Positions 43,701 through 52,678 of a stretch of 64,000 nucleotides of DNA are shown here, piece after piece (positions within the stretch are counted from its first letter, which is position 1; each line of letters begins with the position of its first letter). This DNA is from CAWATZ01 sp963784995. Its GTDB lineage: Bacteria; Planctomycetota; Planctomycetia; Gemmatales; Gemmataceae. Location: positions 1,674,001 through 1,738,000 of the forward strand of contig CAWATZ010000002.1 in assembly GCA_963784995.1 (NCBI GenBank). The letters are read 5' to 3'. Under the pieces are notes generated by a model that saw only the letters and a list, made by a program, of their open reading frames with translations, did no database searches and had not been told where the DNA came from. The position numbers were made by a program, and so were the translations under genes.

Positions 43701-45730
43701 TACTGGCCAACGCTCCAGGGATAAGCGGTGAGGTCCATTGGCGTCAGCGACAGCACCACGTCCGGGCCCAGGATCAGCGTGCCCGGCGCCTGCTCCCGGC
43801 GCGAACGCAGCCGGGCCTCGACCTTGCCCCCGGCCAGGTTCACCACGCACACCTCCGGCCTGCCCGACGTCGCGCCGCGCCTCAGCGGCAGGTACAAGCG
43901 GCCTGCCGCGATCAGGCCCTGTCCGGATGGCATGCCGGTACTGACGCTCCAGAGCGTCTCCCCCTTGCTCAGGCTCAGCGCCCGGCAGCTCTTCTTGCCC
44001 ACGACCAGGATCTTGCCGTCCGCCACTCCGCCCAGCGCGACGTCGTCCTCCTGCCGCTGCACCCGCCACAGCCGGGAACCATTGTGCAGGTCCAGACATT
44101 CGATGAACGGCGCCTCGGGCAGTGCCAGAATGACCTTGCCGGCCACGACAATCGGCGGTTCATTCCAGAAGTCACCCTCGCTGGCGCTTCGGGCTAACTC
44201 TGGAAGATGGGCCCACAGCAGCGAGCCGGTGAGCACGTCAACGGCCAGCACCGCGCCGGCGTTGGTCGGACAGACGAGGACGCCCTCTCCCAGGGTCAGG
44301 TGGGCGGCACGCATCCGGCGGATCGGCTCCTCCAGCAGCAGTTTGCCGGTCTGGACCAGCGGCTGCACGGACAGCACCTTGCCGTCGGCCGGGTTGAGGC
44401 TGAGCAGCCGGACTTCCCGCTCCTTCTCGTTGAGGACGTACAGGCGATCCTCGACCGGCAGCGGCGGACCCAGGAAGAAGCTGTCGGCCAGCTCCCCGGC
44501 CTCCGGACCCCGGCCGCCCAGCTGCCAGCGGTATTTGCCGGTGAGCAGGTCGTGGGCGTGCAGCCGGTTATGCTGCACGGCGTCGAGCGGATTCATGGAG
44601 GTGACGTTGTCCATGTTGAGCAGCAGCCGGCCGGCCATCTCGATGGTCGGGACCACGGCCAGGTCCTCGATGGCGTAGACCTGCTTGCTGTCGGCGCTCA
44701 GAGTGCCGACGGTGCTGTTCTCGAACAGGACAGCGGGCCGTTCCATGGTCTCCAGGTAGTCGCTGACCCAGTTTTCGATGGCGTCCGCCTTCTCGGGTTT
44801 GCCGATCATGCCGTCCAGGCTCCAGGCCGAGGCCGAGCGCCAGACCAGGTCGCCGCTATCGATCTTGACCACCTGAACGCCCAGCCGGCTGCGGTAAACG
44901 ACCAGCGGCGGCTCTCCGGGTCTTGGGTTAGCGAGCACCAGTGGCGGCCCGGCCACGGGGACCGGTTGACCGCGTTTGTCCAGCGTCACGGCCGCCTCGC
45001 GGACCCAGCGGATGGAACGGGCAGAAACACCCAGCGGCTTGACCCACAGCGGCTCCGCCAGGCTGGGAGTGCGGAGCTGGGAGCGCGGAACTGTTTTCTG
45101 CTCCGCGCTCCGAGTTCCGCGCTCCGAGTTCTTGAAGATGCGCTCGGCGAACTGCCGGCGCTCGGCGGACCAGCCCGCGACCGGCTCCAGCCGTTTCAGC
45201 TGCTGCAGGGCCAGGGCGGCCTCGCCGGTCCGGCCCTGTTGCTCTTCGAGCCGGGCCAGTTCCTCCAGGGCCTTGCCGGCCGCCCGCGTTGTTGGATACT
45301 GGCGCGCGACTGCCAGCAGACCGGCGCTGTCTTTTGCCTTGCGGGCCTCGTCCAACCGTGCCTCGGCCACCGGGCCCCAGTAAAGCTCGCGGAAGGTCTG
45401 GCCCTCCTCCGGCATTTCCCGCAGCAGCCGCAGCGCCTCGCTGTGGACGCCAACCAGGCGAGCCGGGGGCGTCAGCCCCCGGATTCTCTGGAGATCGGGC
45501 GCCTCGATCAGGCAATCCGGGCGCAGCAGCAGCTGGTGCAGGGCCTCGAGCGCCTGAAGCCAGCTGCTTTCCTGCAAGGCGTTCCGTGCCGCTTGCAGCA
45601 GCAAGATTGTCTGCCGGTCACGCGGCAAGCGCACGCGCTCCGTGGCTTGACCAGGTGACCGGCCCTCGAACAGCAGGAGAAGCGCCAGACCAGCCAGCAA
45701 CAGCGGATAGCTCCGGAACAACCGCGACAT
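43700..45730 (-). CDS. Secreted PQQ-like beta-propeller repeat protein
   Basis: This 676-residue protein starts MSRLFRSYPLLLAGLALLLL at 45730 (GAGGG ~8 nt upstream), a signal peptide. A helical ~200-residue N-terminal part is followed by PQQ/WD-like propeller blades (GDLVWRSASAWSLDG, LHAHDLLTGKYRWQLGG, VLAVDVLTGSLLWAHLP, LDLHNGSRLWRVQRQ). No cofactor site can be assigned. Three dispersed elements lie in frame inside it: the LARSASEG peptide (44175-44198), a 12-bp-arm palindrome (45080-45125) and half of the GxxGLTPPAR element (45463-45492). It is probably a periplasmic or surface scaffold. Confidence 0.85.
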   Translation of the reverse strand: MSRLFRSYPLLLAGLALLLLFEGRSPGQATERVRLPRDRQTILLLQAARNALQESSWLQALEALHQLLLRPDCLIEAPDLQRIRGLTPPARLVGVHSEALRLLREMPEEGQTFRELYWGPVAEARLDEARKAKDSAGLLAVARQYPTTRAAGKALEELARLEEQQGRTGEAALALQQLKRLEPVAGWSAERRQFAERIFKNSERGTRSAEQKTVPRSQLRTPSLAEPLWVKPLGVSARSIRWVREAAVTLDKRGQPVPVAGPPLVLANPRPGEPPLVVYRSRLGVQVVKIDSGDLVWRSASAWSLDGMIGKPEKADAIENWVSDYLETMERPAVLFENSTVGTLSADSKQVYAIEDLAVVPTIEMAGRLLLNMDNVTSMNPLDAVQHNRLHAHDLLTGKYRWQLGGRGPEAGELADSFFLGPPLPVEDRLYVLNEKEREVRLLSLNPADGKVLSVQPLVQTGKLLLEEPIRRMRAAHLTLGEGVLVCPTNAGAVLAVDVLTGSLLWAHLPELARSASEGDFWNEPPIVVAGKVILALPEAPFIECLDLHNGSRLWRVQRQEDDVALGGVADGKILVVGKKSCRALSLSKGETLWSVSTGMPSGQGLIAAGRLYLPLRRGATSGRPEVCVVNLAGGKVEARLRSRREQAPGTLILGPDVVLSLTPMDLTAYPWSVGQ
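44175..44198 (-). repeat. SLARSASEG-type element core inside the PQQ gene
   Basis: CCCTCGCTGGCGCTTCGGGCTAAC matches the 24-nt arm of the kinase 7 element with one change. It reads ELARSASEG in frame. Confidence 0.75.
45080..45125. repeat. Palindrome inside the PQQ gene
   Basis: 12-bp arms GGAGCGCGGAAC / GTTCCGCGCTCC with internal CTCCGCGCTCCGA repeats. It encodes SERGTRSAEQKTVPRS in a region with no propeller motif. Confidence 0.7.
45463..45492 (-). repeat. Half copy of the 43637-43700 palindrome inside the PQQ gene
   Basis: The sequence GAGCCGGGGGCGTCAGCCCC through GATTCTC matches the left arm of the 43637 element. Read on the minus strand in frame it gives RIRGLTPPARL. Confidence 0.75.
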
Positions 45731-45902
45731 GGTACTGCCCTCTTTCCGATTCGCCGCGACAGAACAGGAGAAGCAGCAGAGAGGACGGTCTTCCCGGGCC
45801 GTCCCGCGCAGGCTATCCGTCAGCATACCGTTGATTGCACCGGAGGGCAATTGTCTTGCCAACCCCCGAGCGCTTCGCGGGGTCGTTCGCCAGGTCCCAG
45901 GC

Positions 45903-46145
45903 TCAGTCCGCAAAAGATGAGAAGGGAAGTTCTCGAATGACGCGCACCTCGTTGATCAGTCGCCGGCCGGCCAGCAGGGGCCGAAGCGTTTCCTGGGCCA
46001 GCTGCTTCAGGTAATAGCTGACCACCGCCCCCTGGATGATGACCATTCCGTCTCTTTCCTCCAGGGACAGGCGCCGTAACGCGAAATGCGGACTCTGGCG
46101 AAGGACCTGGCTTGCGGAATGCGGTTGGTGGATCGTTGCATGCAT
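45903..46145 (-). CDS. Small BON-domain protein
   Basis: This 80-residue protein starts MHATIHQPHSASQVLRQS; GAGG is 8 nt upstream. Its core (LSLEERDGMVIIQGAVVSYY, LKQLAQETLRPL, VINEVRV-like end INEVRVIREL) is a single BON domain, a small alpha/beta module that binds phospholipid or other BON proteins. No signal peptide. The frame continues upstream into the SirB1-like gene only because that gene is frameshifted; the BON ATG and its Shine-Dalgarno argue for a separate gene. Confidence 0.75.
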   Translation of the reverse strand: MHATIHQPHSASQVLRQSPHFALRRLSLEERDGMVIIQGAVVSYYLKQLAQETLRPLLAGRRLINEVRVIRELPFSSFAD

Positions 46146-46270
46146 GGTCTGACCTCGCACCTGAAAAAGCACCAGGCTATCACCGAAAAGACACGCGCAT
46201 CGGGAGTCCCAATAGGAAACGGAAAGGAATCGCAAAGTGCGCGCCGATTTGGACGATTTGAAGAGAATTG

Positions 46271-47090
46271 TCAGTTCCACCGGGCCACGGAGGAGCGGGC
46301 CTCGGTCAGCAAGCGCTGCACGTCCGCCACGTCGGGGGCACCGGGAGCGGCGGCCAGGTAAGCCTGCAAGGGAGCGATGGCCCGGCCCGGCTGGTCGGCG
46401 CAGCAGACACGCTCCCAGGTCGCGCTTCTGCACAGCGTCGTTGGGGGCGAGCTGGCACAGGCGCTCGATGATGCGGACGCCGCGCTCGAACTCTCCCGAG
46501 CCCAGGTAGACCCCTTTGAGATTGGAAAGCATCCGCAGCACGATGTCTCCCGGCGTTGCCGCGGTGAAAACGCCCGGCCCGGACGGCAGTGGCGTGCCGG
46601 TCGTTTGCAGCACCAGGCGGGCGCATTGCTCCCGGGTCAGGATGCGGCCGCCGTGGAAGGGGTCGAAGAGGCGCTCCTTGTCGCCCTCCACCGCCCGGGC
46701 AATGAAGTGACCCGGAAGGCCCACGCCCTCGATGGGCAGTCCCGCCCGCCGGCCGACCACCATCGCCACCACCGACAGGGTGATCGGCAGACCCAGCCGA
46801 CGATCCAGGACCTCGTTGAGATAGCTGTTGCGCGGATCGTAATACTCTTCAGTGTTGCCGTGGAAGCCCAGGTCGTGGAACAGGTAACGGATCAGGCAGG
46901 CCAGGCGCGAGGGCAGTCTGCCTTTCATCTGCTGGCGAACCTCGTGGGCCATGACGTCCACCTCGGACAGGTAGCCCTCCAGGTCCAGGAAAGGATACTC
47001 GTCCTGGGCCAGCAGCAGGCACACGTGAGCCAGGTCCAGAGGGGCCGAGGGGTCCCCGGCCAGCGCGGTCAGTGCAGTGTCCAGGTTCAT
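46271..47090 (-). CDS. SirB1/transglutaminase-like protein with C-terminal TPR (frameshifted)
   Basis: It starts MNLDTALTALAGDPSAPLDL at 47090. The SirB1 core is clear: YYDPRNSYLNEVLDRRLGLP, ITLSVVAMVVGRRAGLP, GVGLPGHFIAR, LFDPFHGGRILT, then a tetratricopeptide end (NLKGVYLGSGEFERGVRI, LAPNDAVQKRDLGACLLR). The frame shifts near 46407, probably a 2-base loss in CTGCGC(GC)CGAC. The other frame finishes normally (QPGRAIAPLQAYLAAAP, DVADVQRLLTEARSSVARW) at a TGA at 46271. The family has a transglutaminase-like fold; its substrate is not established. Confidence 0.78.
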
Positions 47091-47153
47091 GATACCCCAG
47101 CATACCGATCCGGCGGGGAAAAGGAGAGGGCAGATTCCGCACGCGCTCGCAGT

Positions 47154-47310
47154 GTCCGAGCCGCGCACGCAGCGCAGCGGAGTAAGCGGTTCTGGTGAGG
47201 CCGCTTACTCCGCTGCGCTGCGTGCGCGGCTCGGACAACCGCTTACTCCGCTGCGCTGCGTGCGCGGCTCGGACAACCGCTTACTCCGCTGCGCTGCGTG
47301 CGCGGCTCGG
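47154..47310. repeat. Cluster of one inverted and three direct 36-nt repeat units
   Basis: One unit (47154-47189) is inverted relative to three direct units at 47201, 47239 and ~47277 (38-nt period, CCGCTTACTCCGCTGCGCTG...). Any reverse pair can form a 36-bp hairpin. It lies in the divergent region before kinase 9. Confidence 0.92.
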
Positions 47311-47404
47311 GAACGGCGGGCAACTTGAAACAAATGCCCGACCGTTTAGGATGAGAACGGGCTCCCAACATCCTTCTGACGAGGACGCACCTCCGCGAAC
47401 CGAC

Positions 47405-49126
47405 ATGGAACTAACGGTGCAGAACATGTACGGCCTGCTGATCCGCAGCAAGCTGCTGTCACTGGACGAGGCGCGTGCCGCGTTCGCCCGCTGGCAGGAA
47501 GTGGCCGGGGAGGGCTCGGGGAACGTGTCGGCGTTCGCCTTGTGGCTGGTGGGCAATCGCTATCTGACCGATTACCAGGCGACGCTGCTGGCCCGCGGTC
47601 ACGCCGACGGCTTCTTCCTGGGCGATTACAAGATCCTGGACCGGCTGGGCCAGGGCCGGATGGCGGGGGTCTTCAAGGGCCAGCACCCGCTGGGCCAGGT
47701 CGTGGCCATCAAGGTGCTGCCGCCCTCCAAGGCCCGCGACCCCAACCTGCTCGGCCGCTTCCAGCGCGAGGCCCGGCTGCTGCTGCAGCTCAAGCATCCC
47801 AACGTCGTCCGGGCCTTCCAGGTCGGCCAGGCCGAGCAGCTCAGCGGCGAGGTGCTCCATTACCTGGTCATGGAATATCTCGAGGGCGAGACGCTCGACG
47901 AGGTGATCAAGCGACGCGGCCGGATGGCCCCGGCCGAGGCCGTCCGCCTGATCTACCAGGCGCTGCAGGGCTTGCAGCACATCCACGCTCATGGGCTGGT
48001 CCACCGCGACATCAAGCCGGCCAACCTGATGCTGGTCGGCTCCTCCGGCGACTCGACGCAGCGGGCCACGCTCAAGATCCTGGACTTGGGCCTGGGCCGG
48101 GCCATGTTTGACGCGGCCCTGAGCGAGCTGGACGATGGCCTGACAGGGGAAGGGGTGCTGCTGGGTACTCCGGACTACATGGCCCCGGAACAGGCACGCG
48201 ACGCTCGGGGAATCGACATCCGGGCCGACGTCTACAGCCTGGGGTGCGTGCTGTATCAGCTGCTGGCCGGGCAGTTGCCCTTCCCGGACACCAACCTGAT
48301 CAACCAGATGATCCGGCACGCGACGGAACAGGCCCGGCCCTTGACGGAACTCAACCCGGCGGTGCCCGAGGGGTTGCAGCAGATCGTCAACTGGATGATG
48401 GCCAAGGACCCCAATCAGCGCTACCCCACGCCGGAGCGGGCGGCCCAGGCGCTGCAGGTGTTCCTGGCCGCCGGTGCTTCCGAGTCCCTGGTCGCCCCGG
48501 AAGCCGACCCGAGGATGCGGCCGTATCTGACCTGGCTGGAGGGCCACGGCGAGAAGAGCGAGCCGAGCGAGAACCACGAGCGGTCGCAGACCCTGGTGCC
48601 GCAGCCGAGGCCCGTGGGGCCCACAGTGCTGACGCCGCCGAAGCCGGCTGCCAGGCCTTCCGGGACCGTGCCCCGGATTCCCAAACCGGAACCCCCGCCC
48701 GTCGGGCCTGCCCGACAGGTCGGGCAGGAGGACGTTGCGGCCGGGCCTTCCCCGGAAGCCCGTCCGGCGACCAAGGAGCGCAAGAAACTTCCCGGAGTAG
48801 AGAAGGAAGACCGGCCGGATCGGCAGCAGGCCCGCAATGAAAAGGGGAAGAAGCCGGTTCCCCCCAATTCGCCTCCGCCCGTGCCCACGACCCAGGAGGG
48901 AGAGGCCCCTGCCGGGCCCGATGCGGAGGGATTTGACGTCGAACTGATGGCGGGAGGCGAGGAGGCAGTTCCGGAACGCGACCTGTTCGATTTGCGGCTG
49001 GATCGGAGGGACTGTCTGATGCTGGGACTGGGGATCGTGGCCGGTGGCCTGGCGGTCGGTCTGGGATGCTCGATTGCCATCCGCCGCATGAAGAAGCAGC
49101 CGGAGCCGAAGACAGAGGAGAAATAA
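47405..49126 (+). CDS. Ser/Thr protein kinase 9 with proline-rich linker and C-terminal TM
   Basis: This 573-residue protein starts MELTVQNMYGLLIRSKLLSL; upstream codons are repeat DNA, so 47405 is chosen. A helical N-terminal domain is followed by a kinase domain with an unusual glycine loop (GQGRMAGVF instead of GxGGMGxV), VAIKVLP, HRDIKPANLM, DLG in place of DFG (ILDLGLGRAM) and GTPDYMAPEQ. A ~170-residue Pro/Glu-rich linker leads to one TM (LMLGLGIVAGGLAVGLGCSI) and a short tail. There is no anti-sigma finger. The linker contains a CCTGCCCGA palindrome (48707-48728). The NagA-like gene starts immediately after its stop, so they form an operon. Confidence 0.9.
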   Translation: MELTVQNMYGLLIRSKLLSLDEARAAFARWQEVAGEGSGNVSAFALWLVGNRYLTDYQATLLARGHADGFFLGDYKILDRLGQGRMAGVFKGQHPLGQVVAIKVLPPSKARDPNLLGRFQREARLLLQLKHPNVVRAFQVGQAEQLSGEVLHYLVMEYLEGETLDEVIKRRGRMAPAEAVRLIYQALQGLQHIHAHGLVHRDIKPANLMLVGSSGDSTQRATLKILDLGLGRAMFDAALSELDDGLTGEGVLLGTPDYMAPEQARDARGIDIRADVYSLGCVLYQLLAGQLPFPDTNLINQMIRHATEQARPLTELNPAVPEGLQQIVNWMMAKDPNQRYPTPERAAQALQVFLAAGASESLVAPEADPRMRPYLTWLEGHGEKSEPSENHERSQTLVPQPRPVGPTVLTPPKPAARPSGTVPRIPKPEPPPVGPARQVGQEDVAAGPSPEARPATKERKKLPGVEKEDRPDRQQARNEKGKKPVPPNSPPPVPTTQEGEAPAGPDAEGFDVELMAGGEEAVPERDLFDLRLDRRDCLMLGLGIVAGGLAVGLGCSIAIRRMKKQPEPKTEEK

Positions 49127-50311
49127 ATGCGTTTGCGCGCCTGTCATTACGTCACCGGCGAGCCGATCGAGATCCAGCTGTGTCAGGAACGCATCGCCGC
49201 TGTCGCAGGACGGGTCTCCCGACCCGTCCAGACGGCTCAGGAGAGCCGTCCTACGTCCAGCGACCGCTCGGCCAGCTGGGTCGCCCCGGCCCTGTTCGAT
49301 TTGCAGATCAACGGCTGTGCCGGCATCAGCTTCAACTCGCCGAAGCTGACCGTTGCCGGCATCCGCCAGGTCGTGCTCGAATGCCGGCGGCACGGCATCG
49401 CCGGGCTCTGTCCGACGCTGGTCACCGCCCCGGCCGACGCTCTGCTGCACGGCTTTCGTACGCTTTGCCAGGCCTGTGCGCGCGACCCCGAGATGGATCG
49501 CGCCCTGCCGTGCTTTCACCTGGAAGGGCCGTACATCAGCCCGGAAGATGGGCCCCGCGGGGCGCATCCCCGATCCCAGGTCCGGCCTCCGAGCTGGGAC
49601 GAGTTTCAGCGCTTGCAGGAGGCTGCCGGCGGACGCATCCGGCTGGTGACCCTGGCTCCGGAGGCCGAGGGCACCCTGCCGTTCATCGAACGGCTGAGCG
49701 CCGCCAGGGTGGTTGTCGCCATCGGCCACACCGCCGCCAACCGGACCCAGATCCGCTCGGCCATCGCCGCCGGGGCCAGGCTCTCGACGCACCTGGGCAA
49801 TGGCTCCCATGCTCTGCTGCCCCGGCACGAGAACTACGTCTGGGAGCAGCTGGCCGCCGATGAGCTGTGGGCCAGCGTCATCGCCGACGGCCACCATCTG
49901 CCGCCCGCCGTGCTGAAGTGCCTGCTGCGGGTCAAGACGCCGGCCCGCACCATCCTGACCTGCGACGCCAGCAGCCTGGCCGGGATGCCGCCGGGACGCT
50001 ACCGGGAGTGGGACCAGGAGTTGGAAGTGCTGCCCGGCGGCAAGGTGGTTGTGCCGGGAACGAGTTACCTGGCCGGCTCGGGTGTTTTTACCGATGCGTG
50101 TCTGGGCCAGGTGCTGCAAGACACCGGAGTCAGCTTGCAGGACGCCCTCGACATGGCCGGGGCCCGGCCCCGGCAATTGCTCGGTCTGCCTGCGGTGGAG
50201 CTGGCCGAGGGAGCGCCGGCGGACCTGGTGCTCTTTGACTGGACTCCGGGTCAACCGTTCCAGGTGCGGACTACCATCGTTGCAGGGCGAGCGACCGAGG
50301 CCGTAACATAA
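49127..50311 (+). CDS. nagA: N-acetylglucosamine-6-phosphate deacetylase-like amidohydrolase
   Basis: This 394-residue protein has NagA landmarks: LFDLQINGCAGISFNS, GLCPTLVTAPADAL, FHLEGPYISPEDGPRGAHP, VAIGHTAANRTQI, STHLGNGSHALLPRHENY, TCDASSLAGMPPG, LGLPAVELAEGAPADLVLFD. The enzyme removes acetate from GlcNAc-6-phosphate during amino-sugar or cell-wall recycling. Some relatives act on other amides. Between residues ~27 and 45 an inserted palindromic sequence adds GRVSRPVQTAQESRPTSS near the beta-rich start. It abuts kinase 9 and is 6 nt from the AAA gene. Confidence 0.82.
   Translation: MRLRACHYVTGEPIEIQLCQERIAAVAGRVSRPVQTAQESRPTSSDRSASWVAPALFDLQINGCAGISFNSPKLTVAGIRQVVLECRRHGIAGLCPTLVTAPADALLHGFRTLCQACARDPEMDRALPCFHLEGPYISPEDGPRGAHPRSQVRPPSWDEFQRLQEAAGGRIRLVTLAPEAEGTLPFIERLSAARVVVAIGHTAANRTQIRSAIAAGARLSTHLGNGSHALLPRHENYVWEQLAADELWASVIADGHHLPPAVLKCLLRVKTPARTILTCDASSLAGMPPGRYREWDQELEVLPGGKVVVPGTSYLAGSGVFTDACLGQVLQDTGVSLQDALDMAGARPRQLLGLPAVELAEGAPADLVLFDWTPGQPFQVRTTIVAGRATEAVT
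49207..49251. repeat. Palindromic element inside the NagA-like gene
   Basis: Two stacked hairpins (GACGGGTCTCCCGACCCGTC and GACGGCT...AGCCGTC) bounded by AGGACGG/CCGTCCT. It is in frame near the N-terminus. Confidence 0.7.
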
Positions 50312-50317
50312 AGCAAC

Positions 50318-51487
50318 ATGGACAATCTCATCAAGCAATACGGTGCCGACCATCGCTATCTCCTCGATGTGATTGCGCGCACTGTCGGCTTTCAGCAACC
50401 CATCGTTCTGGACCTGGACGAGTTCTACGTGCCGCTGGTGAAGGCCGCCCGGCGTCGGGAGATCCTGCCCATCGAGGGCGTGCTGGTGCGCGACTGGGAC
50501 CCGGACAATCGCCAGACCAACCCGGGCGTGCAGATCGGCATGCGCGTCTACGAGGTCGAGGGGTTGCGGTTTGTCCGGGTGCGCTTCCACCACAACGACC
50601 GGGTCAACGGCTGGGGTCTGGACTTCGTGGCCTGCGATCGCAAGGACTACACCCAGCTTTATCGCATCGCCGTGGGCTGCCGGCGCAGCTCCGAGCCGCC
50701 CTGCGTGCCGCCGGTCCTGCCCAGGGAGCAGCTCGATCAGCTCTGGAAGAACACCATCGGCTACCTGGAAGGGACCAACCTGGAGCGGATCAAGGCCTAC
50801 GGCGGCCGGGCCAAGCGCGGCGTGCTGCTGACCGGCTCACCGGGCAACGGCAAGACGATGGCCTGCCGCTGGATCTGGGAGGCGTGCCGGGAGCGCCGCT
50901 GGGAGTATCGGCTGGTCACTCCCGACAACTACCGTTCCGCCCGCTCGCGCGACAGCATCGAGGAGCTGTTCTCGGTGGAGCGGCGCGGCATCATCTTCTT
51001 CGACGACATGGACCTGGCCCTGCGCGACCGCGACAAGATCGCCGAGACGGAGGACCAGGCGGTGTTCCTGTCGTCGATGGACGGCATTCAGGTCCACGAG
51101 GGCGTGGTGTTCGTCTTCACCACCAACTGCGCGCTGGACCTGATCGACCGGGCCTTCAAGCGGCCCGGCCGGCTCGACCTGGTGCTGCACTTCCGGGCTC
51201 CCGACGCGGCCCTGCGCCGCCAGCTGATCGAGCGCTGGCACGAGGACATCCGGGCCAACCTGGACATCGACAATGCCGTGGCCTCGACGGACGGCTACAG
51301 TTTCGCGGAGATCGAGGAGCTGAAAAACCTGCTGGTGATGCACTTCATGGACTCGGCCCAGTGGAGTTGGAGCTGGGCGCTGAAGCAGTTCGACATCAAC
51401 CGCAGCGAGCTGACGACCCGTCCGACCCGGCAGGTGGGCTTCGGCAGCCGAAGGTTCCGCAAGGAGGATGAGGACATTCCGTTTTGA
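50318..51487 (+). CDS. AAA+ ATPase
   Basis: This 389-residue protein has a ~130-residue N-terminal beta-rich domain, then an AAA module: Walker A GSPGNGKTMA (~170), Walker B GIIFFDDMD, sensor 1 VVFVFTTNCAL and arginine finger KRPGRLDLVL. It resembles the single-ring, BCS1/proteasome-type AAA group. No TM. It starts 6 nt after the NagA-like gene and should be in the same operon. The target protein is unknown. Confidence 0.85.
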   Translation: MDNLIKQYGADHRYLLDVIARTVGFQQPIVLDLDEFYVPLVKAARRREILPIEGVLVRDWDPDNRQTNPGVQIGMRVYEVEGLRFVRVRFHHNDRVNGWGLDFVACDRKDYTQLYRIAVGCRRSSEPPCVPPVLPREQLDQLWKNTIGYLEGTNLERIKAYGGRAKRGVLLTGSPGNGKTMACRWIWEACRERRWEYRLVTPDNYRSARSRDSIEELFSVERRGIIFFDDMDLALRDRDKIAETEDQAVFLSSMDGIQVHEGVVFVFTTNCALDLIDRAFKRPGRLDLVLHFRAPDAALRRQLIERWHEDIRANLDIDNAVASTDGYSFAEIEELKNLLVMHFMDSAQWSWSWALKQFDINRSELTTRPTRQVGFGSRRFRKEDEDIPF

Positions 51488-51502
51488 GGGAGAGGTGAGG
51501 TC

Positions 51503-52678
51503 ATGCACCGATTCAAGGACTTCAGAGGACTACCGATGCGAAACATCTTGTGGTTGACGGCCTTCATTGCGGTATTGTTGTCATTCACCTCGCTGTCAGC
51601 AGCGGAGAAAGTCGCTCTCAGCGATTACTTTCCGCCGCCGGAAAGCAAGGGCGGTTGGCGGACCTTACTGCCGGCCGAGGGCGAGCCCAGCGCCGAGCAA
51701 AAGCGGGCCATCGCTGAGAAAGCGGGCGTGGACTGGGACAAGCTCAAGATCGCCTGGGAAACCAACGCGGCGGCAGACGGCGCCACCGGCTTGCTGGTCA
51801 TCCGCAAGGGTTACGTGGTCGGCGAATGGTACAAGGGCTGCGACCGGAACAAGACCTTCAACATTTACTCCAGCTCCAAGGCCTACACCAGTCTCGGTTA
51901 TGGTCTGCTGCTGGCCGAGAGCGAGGCCGGCAAGCTGCCCGGAGGCAAGAAGCTGACGCTGGATACCAAGGTCTGCAATGCCGACTGGCTGCCGCAGTCC
52001 CTGCCCCTGCCCGACCCGCGCAAGGCCGACATCACCGTGCGGCACCTCTTGAACATGCTCTCCGGCATTGGCCCCGAACCGGTGCCCATGAAGGCTCCGT
52101 TCGAGACGGCCCTGGGCAAGACGGAGAACTCGCCGTTCGCCAGGCTGAAGGCCGACCCGGGCACCGCCTTCAATTACAGCAACGCCGGCGTCGCTCACCT
52201 GGTGCTGCTGTTCAAGAACGCCGCGAACCAGGACCTGTTTCCCTACCTCAAGGAGCGGATTTTCGATCCGGTGGGGATGGAGAAGATCAGCTGGATGCAG
52301 ATCGGCGGGGACGGCCACCTGGGCCCGCTGAGTCAGGGTTACAGCGGCATCCTGACCACGCCCCGGGAACACGCTCGCTTCTGCTACCTGGCCCTGCACA
52401 AGGGCAACTGGGCCGGCAAGCAGCTGGCCCCGGCCGGCTACTGCGACTTCGCCTGGAAGGGGACCAGGATCAAGCCCGAATACGGCGCTCAGTGGTGGGT
52501 TTACCCACGCCACAAGAACGCTCCGAAGGACCTCGTGCAAACTGCCGGGGCCCGCATCAACCACGGCTTCGTTGTGCCGAGCCTGGACCTGGTTTTCGTG
52601 CGCCTGGGGGATGGGCAGAAGTATCCGAAGAACTTCGAGGACGATCTGGTGATGAAGGTGCTTGCGGCGGTGAAATGA
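51503..52678 (+). CDS. Secreted class C beta-lactamase-like serine hydrolase
   Basis: This 391-residue protein has a signal peptide (MRNILWLTAFIAVLLSFTSL; the start could be 51503 or 51536, both with SD). The catalytic SxxK is in IYSSSKAYTSLGYG. The tyrosine motif is YSNAG. The rest follows the esterase/beta-lactamase family (VRHLLNMLSGIGPEP, GYSGILTTPREHARFCYLAL). Family members hydrolyse esters, amides or D-amino-acid peptides. It lies 15 nt after the AAA gene. With NagA this suggests cell-wall recycling, but that is inference. Confidence 0.85.
   Translation: MHRFKDFRGLPMRNILWLTAFIAVLLSFTSLSAAEKVALSDYFPPPESKGGWRTLLPAEGEPSAEQKRAIAEKAGVDWDKLKIAWETNAAADGATGLLVIRKGYVVGEWYKGCDRNKTFNIYSSSKAYTSLGYGLLLAESEAGKLPGGKKLTLDTKVCNADWLPQSLPLPDPRKADITVRHLLNMLSGIGPEPVPMKAPFETALGKTENSPFARLKADPGTAFNYSNAGVAHLVLLFKNAANQDLFPYLKERIFDPVGMEKISWMQIGGDGHLGPLSQGYSGILTTPREHARFCYLALHKGNWAGKQLAPAGYCDFAWKGTRIKPEYGAQWWVYPRHKNAPKDLVQTAGARINHGFVVPSLDLVFVRLGDGQKYPKNFEDDLVMKVLAAVK

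Noticed and set aside
47154..47310. CRISPR-like direct repeats
   Set aside because: Spacers are 2-11 nt, one unit is inverted, and no cas genes are present.
47459..50593. 1044-residue open frame antisense to kinase 9 and the NagA-like gene
   Set aside because: High-GC antisense shadow; the plus-strand genes have clear domains and Shine-Dalgarno sites, and the antisense product has none.
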